DNA from: Phascolomyces articulosus
Taxonomy: Eukaryota > Mucoromycota > Mucoromycetes > Mucorales > Lichtheimiaceae
NCBI GenBank assembly: GCA_025677815.1
Contig: JAIXMP010000012.1
Span: forward strand, 930,001 to 994,000
Direction: 5' to 3'
DNA length: 64,000 nt
The notes under the pieces were generated by a model. The model saw only the letters and a list, made by a program, of their open reading frames with translations. It made no database searches and had not been told where the DNA came from. The first letter of the stretch is position 1. Each line of letters opens with the position of its first letter. The position numbers were made by a program, and so were the translations under genes. Shown here in pieces: positions 23,712 through 36,000 of the stretch.

Positions 23712-26700
23712 GAATGTTATTTTTATATGATTCTCCTTTTTGCATTTTTCTACAAGTTTTACGGTATTAATAATAAAAAAAATCTTTGATAATAGTGAAT
23801 CAGTAGCTAATAGCTGAAGGCGTGTGTGTGTGTGTGTGTGTGATATAAAGGTAATATATATAGTCGAAAAAATAAAGTAGGATATAAATTTAGAAAAATA
23901 TATCTAATGTAAAGCATTATCAACAACAAAAAGACTCTTCACCATCTGTAGTAGGGTCGTTTAAAGGTTATGATAATTAGAAAAGTTTAGGGGATCGCGT
24001 GGTAAAATTTGTTATTTATTATTGAGCTTATGGTTATTAAACAAAAATTCTACGTCGTTACCCTTCGGTAAACTATAATGTTTCCTCAGGATAATAGCAT
24101 TACATATTTATTTTCTATAAAGTGCAATGTGTGGAGAGAATAAAAATGCCTATACATTTACTTATAAAATTAAAAATAGTACATTGGTGTAATATACATA
24201 AACACTAGTTGATCAGATACTGTTATTTCTTTCATCCAAGGAACTAGGTTATTTAACTTTGACATGTCGTTTTTGGAATAATTTTATATTGCATCAATGG
24301 ACAAAGATGTGGAGAGATATAGATTAGTAGACTGAGATGATGATAGGCTATAGGTAAAATTCAAGGATATTCACCATGGAAGTGAAGAAGATCCAATGGA
24401 TTTCTAATATATAGGACATGTGCATTTCTTATTGAAAAAGAAACTTGTTTTTATATTATTACAAGTAACTAAATCGTATAATATCCTTTTTTGTGTAAAA
24501 TGAAACAGTCGAAGGAGATGAAGTAATCTTCATATTGAAAATAGTCTTCTTGAGATTCTATACAATAATAATAGCTACAATTATTCAATTTTGATCAATA
24601 TACCTCAAGAAGAGGAGAGTAAACCTCTTTGTTCTTCTTATCGATTGATCCAGTACATAAACAGATATTTACACCATGTGTGTTGAACAACAAAAAAATG
24701 AAATGCTACTTTTATTCTACTATTCATAGATACGGACACTATCCAGGCTTAAAAAGAAGTGCACACATTATCTTATATGGTAATAAACAAATAAATCTCC
24801 ATGTGTGTACGTACGACGGCGTTTTATTGTGCATATCTAGATTAGCGAATAGTTTTTTCTTGTCAAAGCGCATGATTCATTATTTTTTAATAAAAATATA
24901 AAAAAAAAACGCAAAAAAAAATTTTTGCTCCTAATTTACCATTGAACATGGTAGTAGATTGATGATGTACAACCAAAAAAAAAAAAGGTATTCATTTTAT
25001 TCTATTTTTTTGTTGGCATGTTTGTGTAAAACATTATTATTGGTAGCAAATAATCATTTATGCTTTGTGAGATGGTCGATCATGACAAGGATGGATTGGA
25101 TGGACATTTTTTATGCATAAATTTTATGTTGTAGTGGTATCTTTTTTTTTGTTTCTCCCCCCCAACAAATTTTCTATCATCCAAACCCTTCTTTTTTTTT
25201 TTGGCAAGGGTGTAGTTTGTCCTGGGGAAAAAATTTCCAGGGCCATCTTTAAATATCTGATAACACAACAAAATAAACCATTGTCGTACCATTTGTGTAT
25301 GAATTGTGTGTGTGTATATGTGTACGTGTTTTTTTTACAAGTACATAGATGACTATCACAACAATTAACAGCAAAGGACTATTATCATCAGATAGCAATT
25401 AATATTCATAAGATGTATAGGATGGGCTACTTTATTATTATTAATAATAATAACTCCTTGTTTCTTGATTATATCAAAATGTCCACCTTTTGTGAAACAT
25501 ACATATATTTTTAATAATAGTAGCTCTTTGAATTAGTCTAACAGTATAATTATTATATAAAAACAAAAGTTTATATATTAAACAAAAGCCAAATGGAATA
25601 ATAGGAGTCATATATACGAATCAATACTTCTTTTGTATTGTAAAAAGAAACTTTATTTTTGAAAAAGAGTGGTATTATAAAAATAGTTATAATGTGTATA
25701 AAAAAAAAGTTAAGCTTAAAACAAGATATATCCAAGACAGATGGATCATCGTCAATTATTATTTATTATGCACAGCCAATAATAAACTTTGATAGATGAT
25801 TCTATGTATATCTATCCAAAACAAGATAAGGTATTATTATTATTATTATTACAAGTATAAAAAAATATTAAGGATAAAATAAACTTTTACAGGAGAAAGA
25901 AAGAAGAAGTGTCATATAATAATAATTTACATCTCTTTTGGACAATATCTTTATCGGATGGCGCGATAAAAAAAAAGCCTATAATAGTAATATATTATTA
26001 TTATTATTATTATTTTATTATAAATTTCATTATATTATATATATTCTCTCCCATGCATAATAATGCAAGGAACAAAAAATGATTCTTTTTTTTCCCTTCC
26101 TTCTTCTCCTATTTTTTTTTGTTATTTTATTTATTTATGTTGTTATTTGTTGTTGTTGTAGTTACTTGCTTATTAGTAATAAGGCAAGTAACTAGAAGGG
26201 GAAAAAAGAAAATGGGTTATATAATAGTACCAATAGTAAAAAAAAAAAAAAAAAAAGTCGATCGATAGCTAATTATGGTATATATTGACAGCGTAACACA
26301 AGTTTATGCCATTTTCAACATAGTTAAAATAAGATGATGATGAGTATTCCCCCAAACACAACATTTATAATCGGGTTACTCCTCGGGTAGAATCATTTTG
26401 TGTGCGTGTGCGTGTGTGTGTATCTATGTCATGATGCGGTCGGGCGCCTTTTTTTTATTATTATTATTATTATTGTTCGTTTCGGAACCGATCAACTGGT
26501 ATCATATAACATACTAGAAAGACCGAACGTGTTTTTTGTCCTCCCTCTCCACCCCCAAACTCCTTTCGGTGTCATTTTAACTATATACAAGAATTAAGCT
26601 GAGCCACACATTTTATCAACCTTTTTTTCCCCTCATTTATCCATGCATGGTGACATTTCACTCATAACAGGATAGTATGTAATAATAACAAACAAAAGAG

Positions 26701-29700
26701 AAAGGGATGTTGCTGCGGCTATAGCAATAATATATAACAACAAGAATGATACCTGTTGATAATAAATAAATAATATTTATATAAAAAGTTACACCATGAA
26801 CTAACACAAATATTAGAAATTTTTTCATTTGATAAGTTAATGCAAACTATGAAGAGAAAGGGGGATAAAGTTGAAAAGGGGTTTTTTTTTAAAGGATAAT
26901 AATTTTTATAATTTGATTTTCTCTCATATGAAAAATGTAAAATAAACAACAACAGAAAAAAATAAGGTGATTTTGAAGAACGTAAGGTTAGTACGTAGTA
27001 TTCATCATTCTATTCACTATTATGTGATCATATATTTTAGGTAGAACCGAGTTTTTTTTTTTTGACAGATATAAATATGAAGAAGAAGATTATAATAATA
27101 ATTACTACGTATAAAAAAAATTGCGCCCAATTATTCATAATGAACAAAAACGCCCATAAATGAAAGAGATAAGCAATAGAAGAAAATCATACGTATTTAT
27201 GTACTTGTAATATAAAGATACGTCACTATAGCTTATCTCCATTTTTTTTTCTGATGAAGGAGTAAATGAAGCCCACGATAAAGATATTTCACTTTGCAGA
27301 TGTTGATGATATTCATAGTAAAAATGACCCCATGTTGATCGATGAGTTAAAAAAAAATTGGTTATAATTCTATTTTATATACAGAGTGATATGATAGGGA
27401 AGTGTAAAGACACATTTAATTTGATAAGCTTTACTGATGAAGGTATTATCTACATTAACTATTGTTGTTTTTCTATGTGGTATAATAATCTTCTTTATAT
27501 AGGTTAATTCTAGATATCTCCTTGGAATTATATATATATATATATAATAGTATAACATATAATTGTTTTCTATAATAAAAGGAGATATATACATAATAGA
27601 ACAAAATAAAGATAATACTTCTTTCTATGCTTAACATCGGAACGAATGTTCAATCGGTCATGTTAGTAGAGAAGAATTATTAGTGCACAGATAATTCCAA
27701 AAAAAAAGGAGATTATTATTATTACTGTACCTGCCACTATTAACATCTCGTCGTCGTTGTCGCTTCGGTAAATTCCCAATTCAGTCTTACAAACGTGCGT
27801 GAAGATGTTAATCCGCGGGAAATTTGTAAATCAAAACACATTTACATTATTATTATAATAATAATAAACATTTTGTTTGCATGTGGCGCAATGAATTCCG
27901 GTGTCAGTGTTGTTGTTGATATTCTGTATTATTCCCAAATAAAATATTTCTTATTGCTAACAATGCGGTAATTCCCGATTGCTTATTTGTTGTTGATGTA
28001 GTCAAAAAGGAGTTACTGCTATGTTTGGTATTTTTTTATTATTATTCTTATTACTATTATTAAATAAAAAAATAAGCTCTTTTTTTTCACTTCTTCTCTG
28101 CATCACCCTGAGTTGTTTTCTTGAGTGATTTTTTTTACAGATATTGGGGGTAAGATATTAACAAGGAAATTTGGGGTAGGGAAAAGTCTGATGACTGTGA
28201 ACAACGATGATGACAAAAAAGTGAAACAGAAGATAGATGATATCTCACTTAATAACATGTTTACGTAGATTGATGCTTATTACGATCATGGTTACTCCAA
28301 TACCCATTTTTTTTATATATACAAGAACAATAACATATACTAAAATGAATTGGATGATAAATAATAGAACACGTGCTTATCAGATAATTAGTCTACTTGT
28401 TTTTTTTTCTTCTTTGTAAAACATCAGGTAGTAGTTTCAATAGATATAATGACCAACCCTTTCATCATCATGATGGGGGCTCAATGTGAAAGAAAAGAAA
28501 TGTCTCTTCCCCCCCCCACTCCCCCTCCTCCCCTGGAATTGAATGATTCAGGAATGGATTCTGGATACAATTTGTTTGTATGACAAAACGTTGTTGTTGT
28601 ATGTCTTTTTGTGGCCAATCATGGAGACACAACCATCTCTAAATAAATAAAAAATGTCATTAATATATAGAATGATAGATGGTGTTGTTGTTTATGTTCA
28701 TTCATCTATTTCTTTTCATTTAATAGAATGATGGATGAGGGTTGGAGCAGGGAATCAATAGATAAAAGATGACAAAAAAGAAACGTTATATTTTTTGATT
28801 GAATAAGGCAATCATCAATCAACGTCTTTTTTTTATAATAGTCTGTATAAATAAAAATTAGTTTATTTTATTTCTTCTTATATAATATCTCTTTTGCGAT
28901 AAGAATTCATAGTAAAACTTAACCCTTTCTTTTTCATTTTAGGGTGGTTTTTTTTTTTCCTCATTGTATATTATTATAGGGGGGAGGAGAGAATAATAAT
29001 AATAATAGTCTTACATTTAAAAAAATGATAAATATAGTTGTTATGCCGTGATCCAGATCTATCGACAAAAAAATAAAATAAAAATAACCTCATCACCATC
29101 ATTCTATAATATCATGATCATCTTTTTACATTCTTGTCCAACCTTCTTCAGTTTCACCCCCTTAATAAATGATTGAATATAGTTAGGTAAGTTACTAATT
29201 GATTTAGATTCATAATAAACCAGTTAAAAACAAAGAACATTTGAACGTGGAATAATAAAATTCATTGTTTGTTGTTTAAAATAAGAAACGACAACGTTTA
29301 TAATGATGAAAGTTCTTATTCAAGAATACATAATAATACGCCCAACACAAGCATCCTAAAATAATAATAATGCAATGTCTGTTCGCCCTTTTTTATTATT
29401 ATTATTTAAAAAACAAAACATTTATACTGCACCATTCTATATCCAAATTTATATATTTAATCAAGATAATAATAATAATAACACCGTATAAATAAAAAAA
29501 AAAATAGGAGGAAGGGTAATAACCTTCCACAGTCTCTTTTTTTTTTCAAACAGAAGGAACTCTAAAAGACCATCTTTTATGTTGGCTTATCAAACACCAT
29601 AATTATTATTATCGACCTACCAATACATTTTTTTATTTTGAGGAGGTTTCTATTTTATTTTATTTTTGGGGGGGAGAGAGAAGAAGGCAATGAGGAGAAA

Positions 29701-30241
29701 AGAGGAAAGAAGCTTTTGAAGAAAGAAGAAAAGGGAAAGAACAAAATAGGCTTAGTAGTAAAAAAGGAGGAAAGAGTAAACATAACCAAATGAGAATATT
29801 TCCCGACGCCAACATACAGCAATATACACCATTGAAAAGATCGCCTTTAGAATTCTTATTATTATTATTATTTATTATATAAATTTTATAATACAATTGT
29901 CTATCAATACCAAGTGAGTGAGTGAGTGCATTATAATAACAGGGTATGACAAAGGTAACACCTAAAAATTTATCCCATTAGGGTCAAGGTCGGGAAAGAA
30001 ACCGTTGCCCAATAATTGGAAAAAATGAATCATGACAACTACTATGATTTAAATTTGTCTTATTTATTATGATGATAAACATAATAATGTGGTAGGTGAG
30101 ATGTTATCAGTTCAAAAAAAAAAAGAGAGAGAGAGAGAGACGGGTCTATTTTTCATCCTTTTTTGTTCGTTCGTGTGCACCGGTATATCGGAACTAGGGT
30201 CCTGAATTAGATAGGGTGAGATGACTATCCCCATTAGAAAC
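23712..30241. other. 6.5-kb gene-free AT-rich region
   Basis: No open frame with complexity, splice partners or family motifs is seen on either strand. The region is full of simple repeats: (GT)n at 23822-23842, ATT runs at 25840-25853 and 25993-26014, a TGTGCG run near 26399, TTATTA runs at 26455-26475 and 29460-29480, and a GA run at 30125-30140. A near-perfect 32-base palindrome lies at 26161-26192. The final part is the promoter region of the zinc-finger gene. Confidence 0.65.
26161..26192. repeat. 32-base near-perfect palindrome
   Basis: GTTACTTGCTTATTA and TAATAAGGCAAGTAAC face each other across a single G, with one extra G in the right arm. It is too regular and too GC-balanced at its ends to be a by-product of the surrounding AT repeats. 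It could form a hairpin in DNA or RNA, or be a binding site for a dimeric factor. No gene is near. Confidence 0.8.
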
Positions 30242-30249
30242 TATAAAAA
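30242..30249 (+). promoter_or_regulatory. TATA box of zinc-finger gene
   Basis: TATAAAAA lies 80-87 bases before the predicted start codon at 30329. Transcription would be expected to begin about 30 bases downstream, in the pyrimidine-rich stretch TTACTCTTCTTCTC. Confidence 0.6.
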
Positions 30250-30328
30250 GGCTTTGAACCAGACAACAGGTTTTCTGTTTTAATTACTCTTCTTCTCTAT
30301 TACTTAACTTTTTTTTTTCTTAACTCCA

Positions 30329-30820
30329 ATGTCTCCAAGCACTACTACTGCTACTATCACTTCTTCTTCTTCTACCACCACTATGTCTACTAGCAATTCT
30401 TGTCAAAAACAACAAACAAAAAAACATCGTCATAATGAAAAACGACATCGATGTAATGTTTGTAACAAATTATTTAGTCGACCCAGTGCATTACAAACAC
30501 ATATGTATACACATACTGGTGAAAAACCATTTCAATGTCCAAGGTATATATATATATATATATATAAATGTTATTATTGATGAGTAGAATATCTAATATC
30601 ATTTATTTCAATAAATAGTCCTGGATGTGGCAAGTGTTTCGCAGTAGTCAGTAATTTAAGACGACACTCCAAGGTACATTCCAATACTCCTTCGCCACGA
30701 CATCGATTGTCTGCTCAAGTGAGACATCAATTCATTGAACAAATGTTATTACGATATCAAGCAAGTCAACATTATCAAGAATGGACACAACAACAACAAA
30801 CACCTACTGTGATTCATTAA
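30329..30820 (+). CDS. Small C2H2 zinc-finger protein, two fingers
   Basis: Exons 30329-30543 and 30619-30820 give 138 residues. A Thr/Ser-rich N-terminus leads into two classic C2H2 fingers. The first is [21 protein letters not shown], the linker is the canonical TGEKPFQCP, and the second is [20 protein letters not shown] followed by KVH. The single intron falls within the second finger between Pro-Arg and Ser-Pro-Gly-Cys. The C-terminal tail is short and Gln-rich. Two tandem fingers with a TGEKPF linker indicate a sequence-specific DNA-binding regulator, similar in shape to many fungal developmental factors. The target is unknown. It stands alone with over 6 kb of empty DNA on one side and about 9 kb on the other. 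A TATA box is present. Confidence 0.88.
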
Positions 30821-31336
30821 TATTATTATTTTGCAAAAGAATTCTTCTTTTATATATATACCATGCTTTCTCTTTTACGTATTGTCATTCGTTTTTCTTT
30901 TATTATATATAACAAACAATTCATTCCATATATGTACGCAACAACAATCCCCACCACCTTTTTTTTTCTTTTCTTGTCTATATATTTTCCATCATCAACA
31001 TCAAAAGGGTGAACTAGTTCGATACTAATACATTCTTTTTTTTTATTATAATTTTTACTTGTATGCATTGTCTAGAATACATATGCACTTTATTCTTCTA
31101 TTACTTTTACTACTCTGCCTACTTTTATTATTATTACATTAAACATGAACATAATGACTAAAATGATATAATATATATATACAAGTATTATAAAATATTA
31201 AAGAAAAATATCATCGTAACGATATAAATTGATGTGATACACAGCTCTCACGTGTAATTCCATGGATCAAGTTGTCAATCTTATCTATTGTTATATAGTG
31301 AGAGGGTTGCTAGAAAAAAAAACCTGATTCGTTATA

Positions 31337-31360
31337 TGTGTGTGTGTGTGTGTGTGTGTG
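31337..31360. repeat. TG dinucleotide microsatellite
   Basis: Twelve TG units without interruption, downstream of the zinc-finger gene. Confidence 0.95.
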
Positions 31361-31913
31361 CCTCGTCGCGTGAGACTCATGTATAATATGATTAGTGCTT
31401 CCATATAGAATTGTGTTGTAGATGTGTCATATTTTATGCAATCGGGTGTTAATTATTATAATGATGAAGAGGCGAAATATTTGATTTGTTACTTTCTGTT
31501 ACCATAATAACTAAAAAAAAAAAAAAAAAAAAAACCAAATATCTGGATCTACGCACTTCTTTCAACTTGGGTATATTTCTTCTTTTTTAAAGCCAAAGAA
31601 AATAAAAAGTTTGTATACATTGAAAATACCTTACAAAGATAATTCCAGATGATGAGAATGGTGTCATTTCTATCTCTTTAATAACAGTAAACAATATCTA
31701 AGGCGTATTACGCAATTCTTTATTATTTGTTTGTTATAAACTTCCCCTTTTGAAGAAATACTATGGATTAGAATGCCGATCTTGTCGTATGTATATATAA
31801 GTATATTTTACCTAATCGATATTATTTTATTCACACCTTTCTAATAACTATTATTTACGAACATAAAAAATCATGATTATTACGTGTTAATCTATGACAC
31901 TTCTCTATCATAT

Positions 31914-31915
<2 letters not shown>

Positions 31916-31945
<30 letters not shown>
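31916..31945. repeat. ATT trinucleotide microsatellite
   Basis: About ten ATT units followed by a run of Cs. Similar ATT runs occur at 25993-26014 and 40481-40511. Confidence 0.95.
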
Positions 31946-31946
<1 letters not shown>

Positions 31947-32014
31947 CCCCCCCGATGTTTTCTTATAATTATCATTCCTATTAAGATAGACAAGAATGAT
32001 TGGTATAAAATAAA

Positions 32015-32048
32015 GTTCTACTACTTGTTATATCTTAAGTAGTAGAAC
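32015..32048. repeat. Perfect 12-bp inverted repeat with 10-base loop
   Basis: GTTCTACTACTT at 32015-32026 is exactly complementary to AAGTAGTAGAAC at 32037-32048. The loop is ten bases. A transcript would form a stable stem. No coding gene is adjacent. Confidence 0.8.
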
Positions 32049-33000
32049 GTTGTATGGTATGGGTAATATTAATAGTTTTAAGGTTTCTTTTTTTTTTCAT
32101 TCATTCTCTCTCTCTTGGCGAATCATAAAAATAACGCAATTCATCTTCCCTTGTTTCTCTCCCTGTTTATATTATTATAAATAAAATCCACGCGTATCAA
32201 GTTACACAAAAAATACATGCTTCTTTCCATTTTTATAATAGAAAAAACAAAAAACCTTAAAAGACAATGTGGATTACGATAAAAAAGAAAGTTTGCTTTT
32301 ATACAATAATAATTCAATGGTAAGATAGAATCTTTATCAATTAAAAGAGAGATTTGATAGGTAAAAAAAAAAATTCTTACTAGTATTATATAAAAAAAAG
32401 GATGGTGATGATGATGAATGATGGGCAATAGTCATTGATGTCGATCTTCTTATCTCTTTCTTATATAATGAAAGAGAGAAATAAAAAGTGAAACATTAAA
32501 CTTTAAAAAAAAAGGAGGTAGTAGAATCAAAAGGGAAATAATGGATCCTCCTATTCAATTCTCCAAAAATAATTTTAATGTAGTACGTTATGGTGCGGTT
32601 GCATGCCGAAGAAAAAAAAATAATCATGCTTCATGCTGCGGTATATTATGATTGATTAGGGTACATGTAATGCAATAAGGTTGAAATTTCTACATGTTTA
32701 TCGATTTCGGTGTCGTACAAGAACCGAAAAAAAGGGGTGGAGAAGAAAGGAAATACAGAATAACCGTAGAAGAAAAAAAAAAGGAGAAAATAAAACAATC
32801 AGATAAAAAAGAATTATCTCCCAATTCATTATTCATCATTGCGAATTCCAAATTTATATTACATAATGATTGTCAGTATGATATTCAGACAAGCAGGAAT
32901 TAAAGACAGTTTATTATACTACTATTATTATAAACATTACTATATATATTATTATGAAATAGGGTTGAACCGTCGTGGGATATGTATTATATTCTTGGTT

Positions 33001-36000
33001 ATAGGCAAAGTCATCATTGCTATGTTAGTTATGAAGAACCATGATCTGATGTTAATTAATGAGTCATGCGACTTTCTTTTTCAAGTGAGTGAGAAATATA
33101 GATATTACGACCACTTTACTGGATTCCTTTTTTCTTCTTTTTATATCTGGTTTATAGGAAGAAGGATGTTCGATGTTGGTATCCATTAAATGGAACCCAT
33201 TTGTTTATTGCTAAACCATTTGTAGCTGATTTGAAGCGTATCTTTTGTTATTCTACCTATACCAAGCGCACTATATTTGCTAGTTTCTGCTACTTTCCAT
33301 AGATTACGTATTCGATAATATAATATGAATGGTATTTTTATTCAACATCATATTGTTGTTATCATGTCTTTTATTACGGTGGACAAGCTCATGGAACTAT
33401 TTTTGAATTTCATTTTTGGCTCAATGATTTCTATACATCCAACAACAAGTTTTTTCCCCCTAACAGCATAAACAGTATATAAAGTTTTCAACCAGTACTT
33501 TTTTTTCTATATGTGGCCATCAGAGGACAGTTTGTATTTCGTTTCCCACTTTCTCTTTTTATAAAAACATAATATACTATAATTCCAACCCCAAAAATCC
33601 AATAAAAAAAATGTCTTTTTTTGGGAATGCTGAATCATCATGGCTTTGTAGAATAAAAAAAATCCAATCTTCTGCGTGGTGTCTGTCTTTTGTAAAGTGA
33701 CCTTCTATAAGATTGACATGATGGTGATCTTTGGAGTTACGATTGTACTTATTATTCGGATACTAATATTTTTGGTCTAAGAGGGATACTATTCATGATG
33801 GGTCTAAATACTGTCTATAAAACCTGTTTTTCTGTTTTCATCCTGATTTTGACATTATTTTGTAAGCCTAAAAATAATAACTTCAAGATGAGAATGCTTG
33901 TTCTTGACAAAAAACCATCCCCAATGAAAATGATCGTTGATAGTCATGTTCAATTCATTGTATGCAAATATAAAAAAAAATGTCTATTCAATCATTAGTA
34001 TTTCTATACCAAGTATATCGTATATATCGCCGATAATGCTGATACGTTCATTTGTAAATCGAGCCAAAATTGCTACATATTATTGCAAACTGGACCAGTA
34101 CGTAAAAGGTTGATGCCCCGAAATGATATATACTATTTTTCGTTCTTCCAGAGGAGAGAGCCAATTTTTTTTTGTCTCCATGTAGTCTTGTTTACCTATT
34201 GACCAATTCAAAAAAAAAAAAAGAAAAAAATGATAAGAAAAAATGGTTCGCCTACTGCATAATGTTAAGCATCTAATAATTGGGTGTTCCAATTACTTAT
34301 TGCATACCTCGTAATGAACTACTATATTATGATAATATTATTTCTTCAACAATTTTTAATACGTATCATGTCATACATTAAAAAGAATGGCCAAACTAGT
34401 TTTTTTTTTTTTTTTTTTTTTTGGAGGTAATCATTCATTTGTCCCCCTTCTTTGTCTGTTCTATTTTACGGTTACATTATGGGCTAAAATCTTTTTCTTT
34501 CTCTCCAGTAGAATGCACCTATTATTCTACCAGTTACTTCTCTTTCAACCTCTTAACTCGTTAAATGCTATCATTTTTTTTTGCTTGCAGTGGCAGTGAT
34601 AATGGCCGCAATCTCGTTACTTGGTTTTTTCTCTTTTCCTTAAATATATACAACATTTTATTATCTATTAATCGACGATGGTCCAATAGATGAGTTTATA
34701 TAAAATAGAACACCATGAAAGAGTAGGATAGGGGCCACTTCTTAGGATTTAAGTGTTGTTTTTCATGTTTTATCCTATACAGGATGGGATATGCTGCTAC
34801 GACGTATTATTTAACCAAACACTACTGAGATTCCAGAGGATCCAAAATATATGTTGTTTATACTGAATCTAAATAATATACTGTCCGTCCATTTCATTCT
34901 AACAATTATTTATATATGTGGTATTCTGGATATATACTCAATAAGCAAGGATGAATTCAAATAGATGGTTTTTAATCATGCCAGTAATTCTGAGATGCCT
35001 ACGAACTGGACTATGATCAATTCTTTTTGGAAAATTACTTGGGTACCTCTGTCGTCTCAACGTACAAGAATAAAGGGAATGATGCCGGACACCCGGTTAC
35101 AATACTTTTAAGGTTTCTTTGCATTCTACAATAAACTTTTTGTAATCAACAAATATTGCAACATATTTTTCCACCTATGTTATGAAATTAGATCTGTGAA
35201 TTTGGAGAAAAAGATTGACAATGTTATGGTCCTGAATTCCTTTACCGCCCAACTTTTATCCATTGCATCTGATTTCCATGGATTTATTGCTGCTGAGGAC
35301 TATGAAAAGAAGATAGTGAGAAACATTTCTACTTGTTGTAAGATGTTAGTTCTTTCACCCGTCATCATTATTTTATTATACGATACTTCTGACAAGTCCC
35401 AGTTTTTTCTTTCCTCAATGTATTTGGATCGGTCTTTCGTGTTTCCATCTGCTTCCTTTACTACGTATCGATACCTTCAATACCCAGAATTTATTGTTTT
35501 CTTTATTTTCACTCTTCCCTGTTTATTTGGTATTATATGCAATTCGTGTACACCATTAACAAGAATAAAATGTTTCATGCTGTTTATTTTTACTTCTCGG
35601 TATGTTATAAATCCAATAACGAGGATGCCCAGGCTAGCCAGAACATCAACAAATACGTCATTCGCTGGACGTGCTTCAATCGTTTGTTGCGATGCCCATT
35701 TTTGTTCTTTGGTCAACTTTTACAAGGAACAGACAGTACTTGTGACTATGTTCACAATTTTTTTTTCAAGACAACAAAAATAAGTTGTCATTATCAATTC
35801 TCTTCAAATGATTCGATGATTTTTAATACGTAGTGTAGTTCTGCATGAGGAGTCTGGCCCAGTTGTTGTTCGTTTGATGAAACGTACTGGACATTTATAC
35901 ATGTCCAAAATAGATAACTGACAGGAGCTATGCTCCTTGCTCGTATGATGAATACCATATTTCTGGCATATGGATCCCTTTTACAGTGAATTATTGTCGC

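Larger units (their letters stand above)
30821..33000. other. Intergenic, no supported gene
   Basis: AT-rich flank downstream of the zinc-finger gene. It contains (TG)12 at 31337-31360, a poly-A run near 31512-31532, an ATT run at 31916-31945 and a perfect inverted repeat at 32015-32048. No open frame shows family motifs. Confidence 0.6.

Noticed and set aside
35196..35783. 195-residue plus-strand open frame
   Set aside because: The first 50 residues look protein-like but the rest is hydrophobic AT-driven sequence with overlapping frames on both strands; kept only as part of the decayed region.
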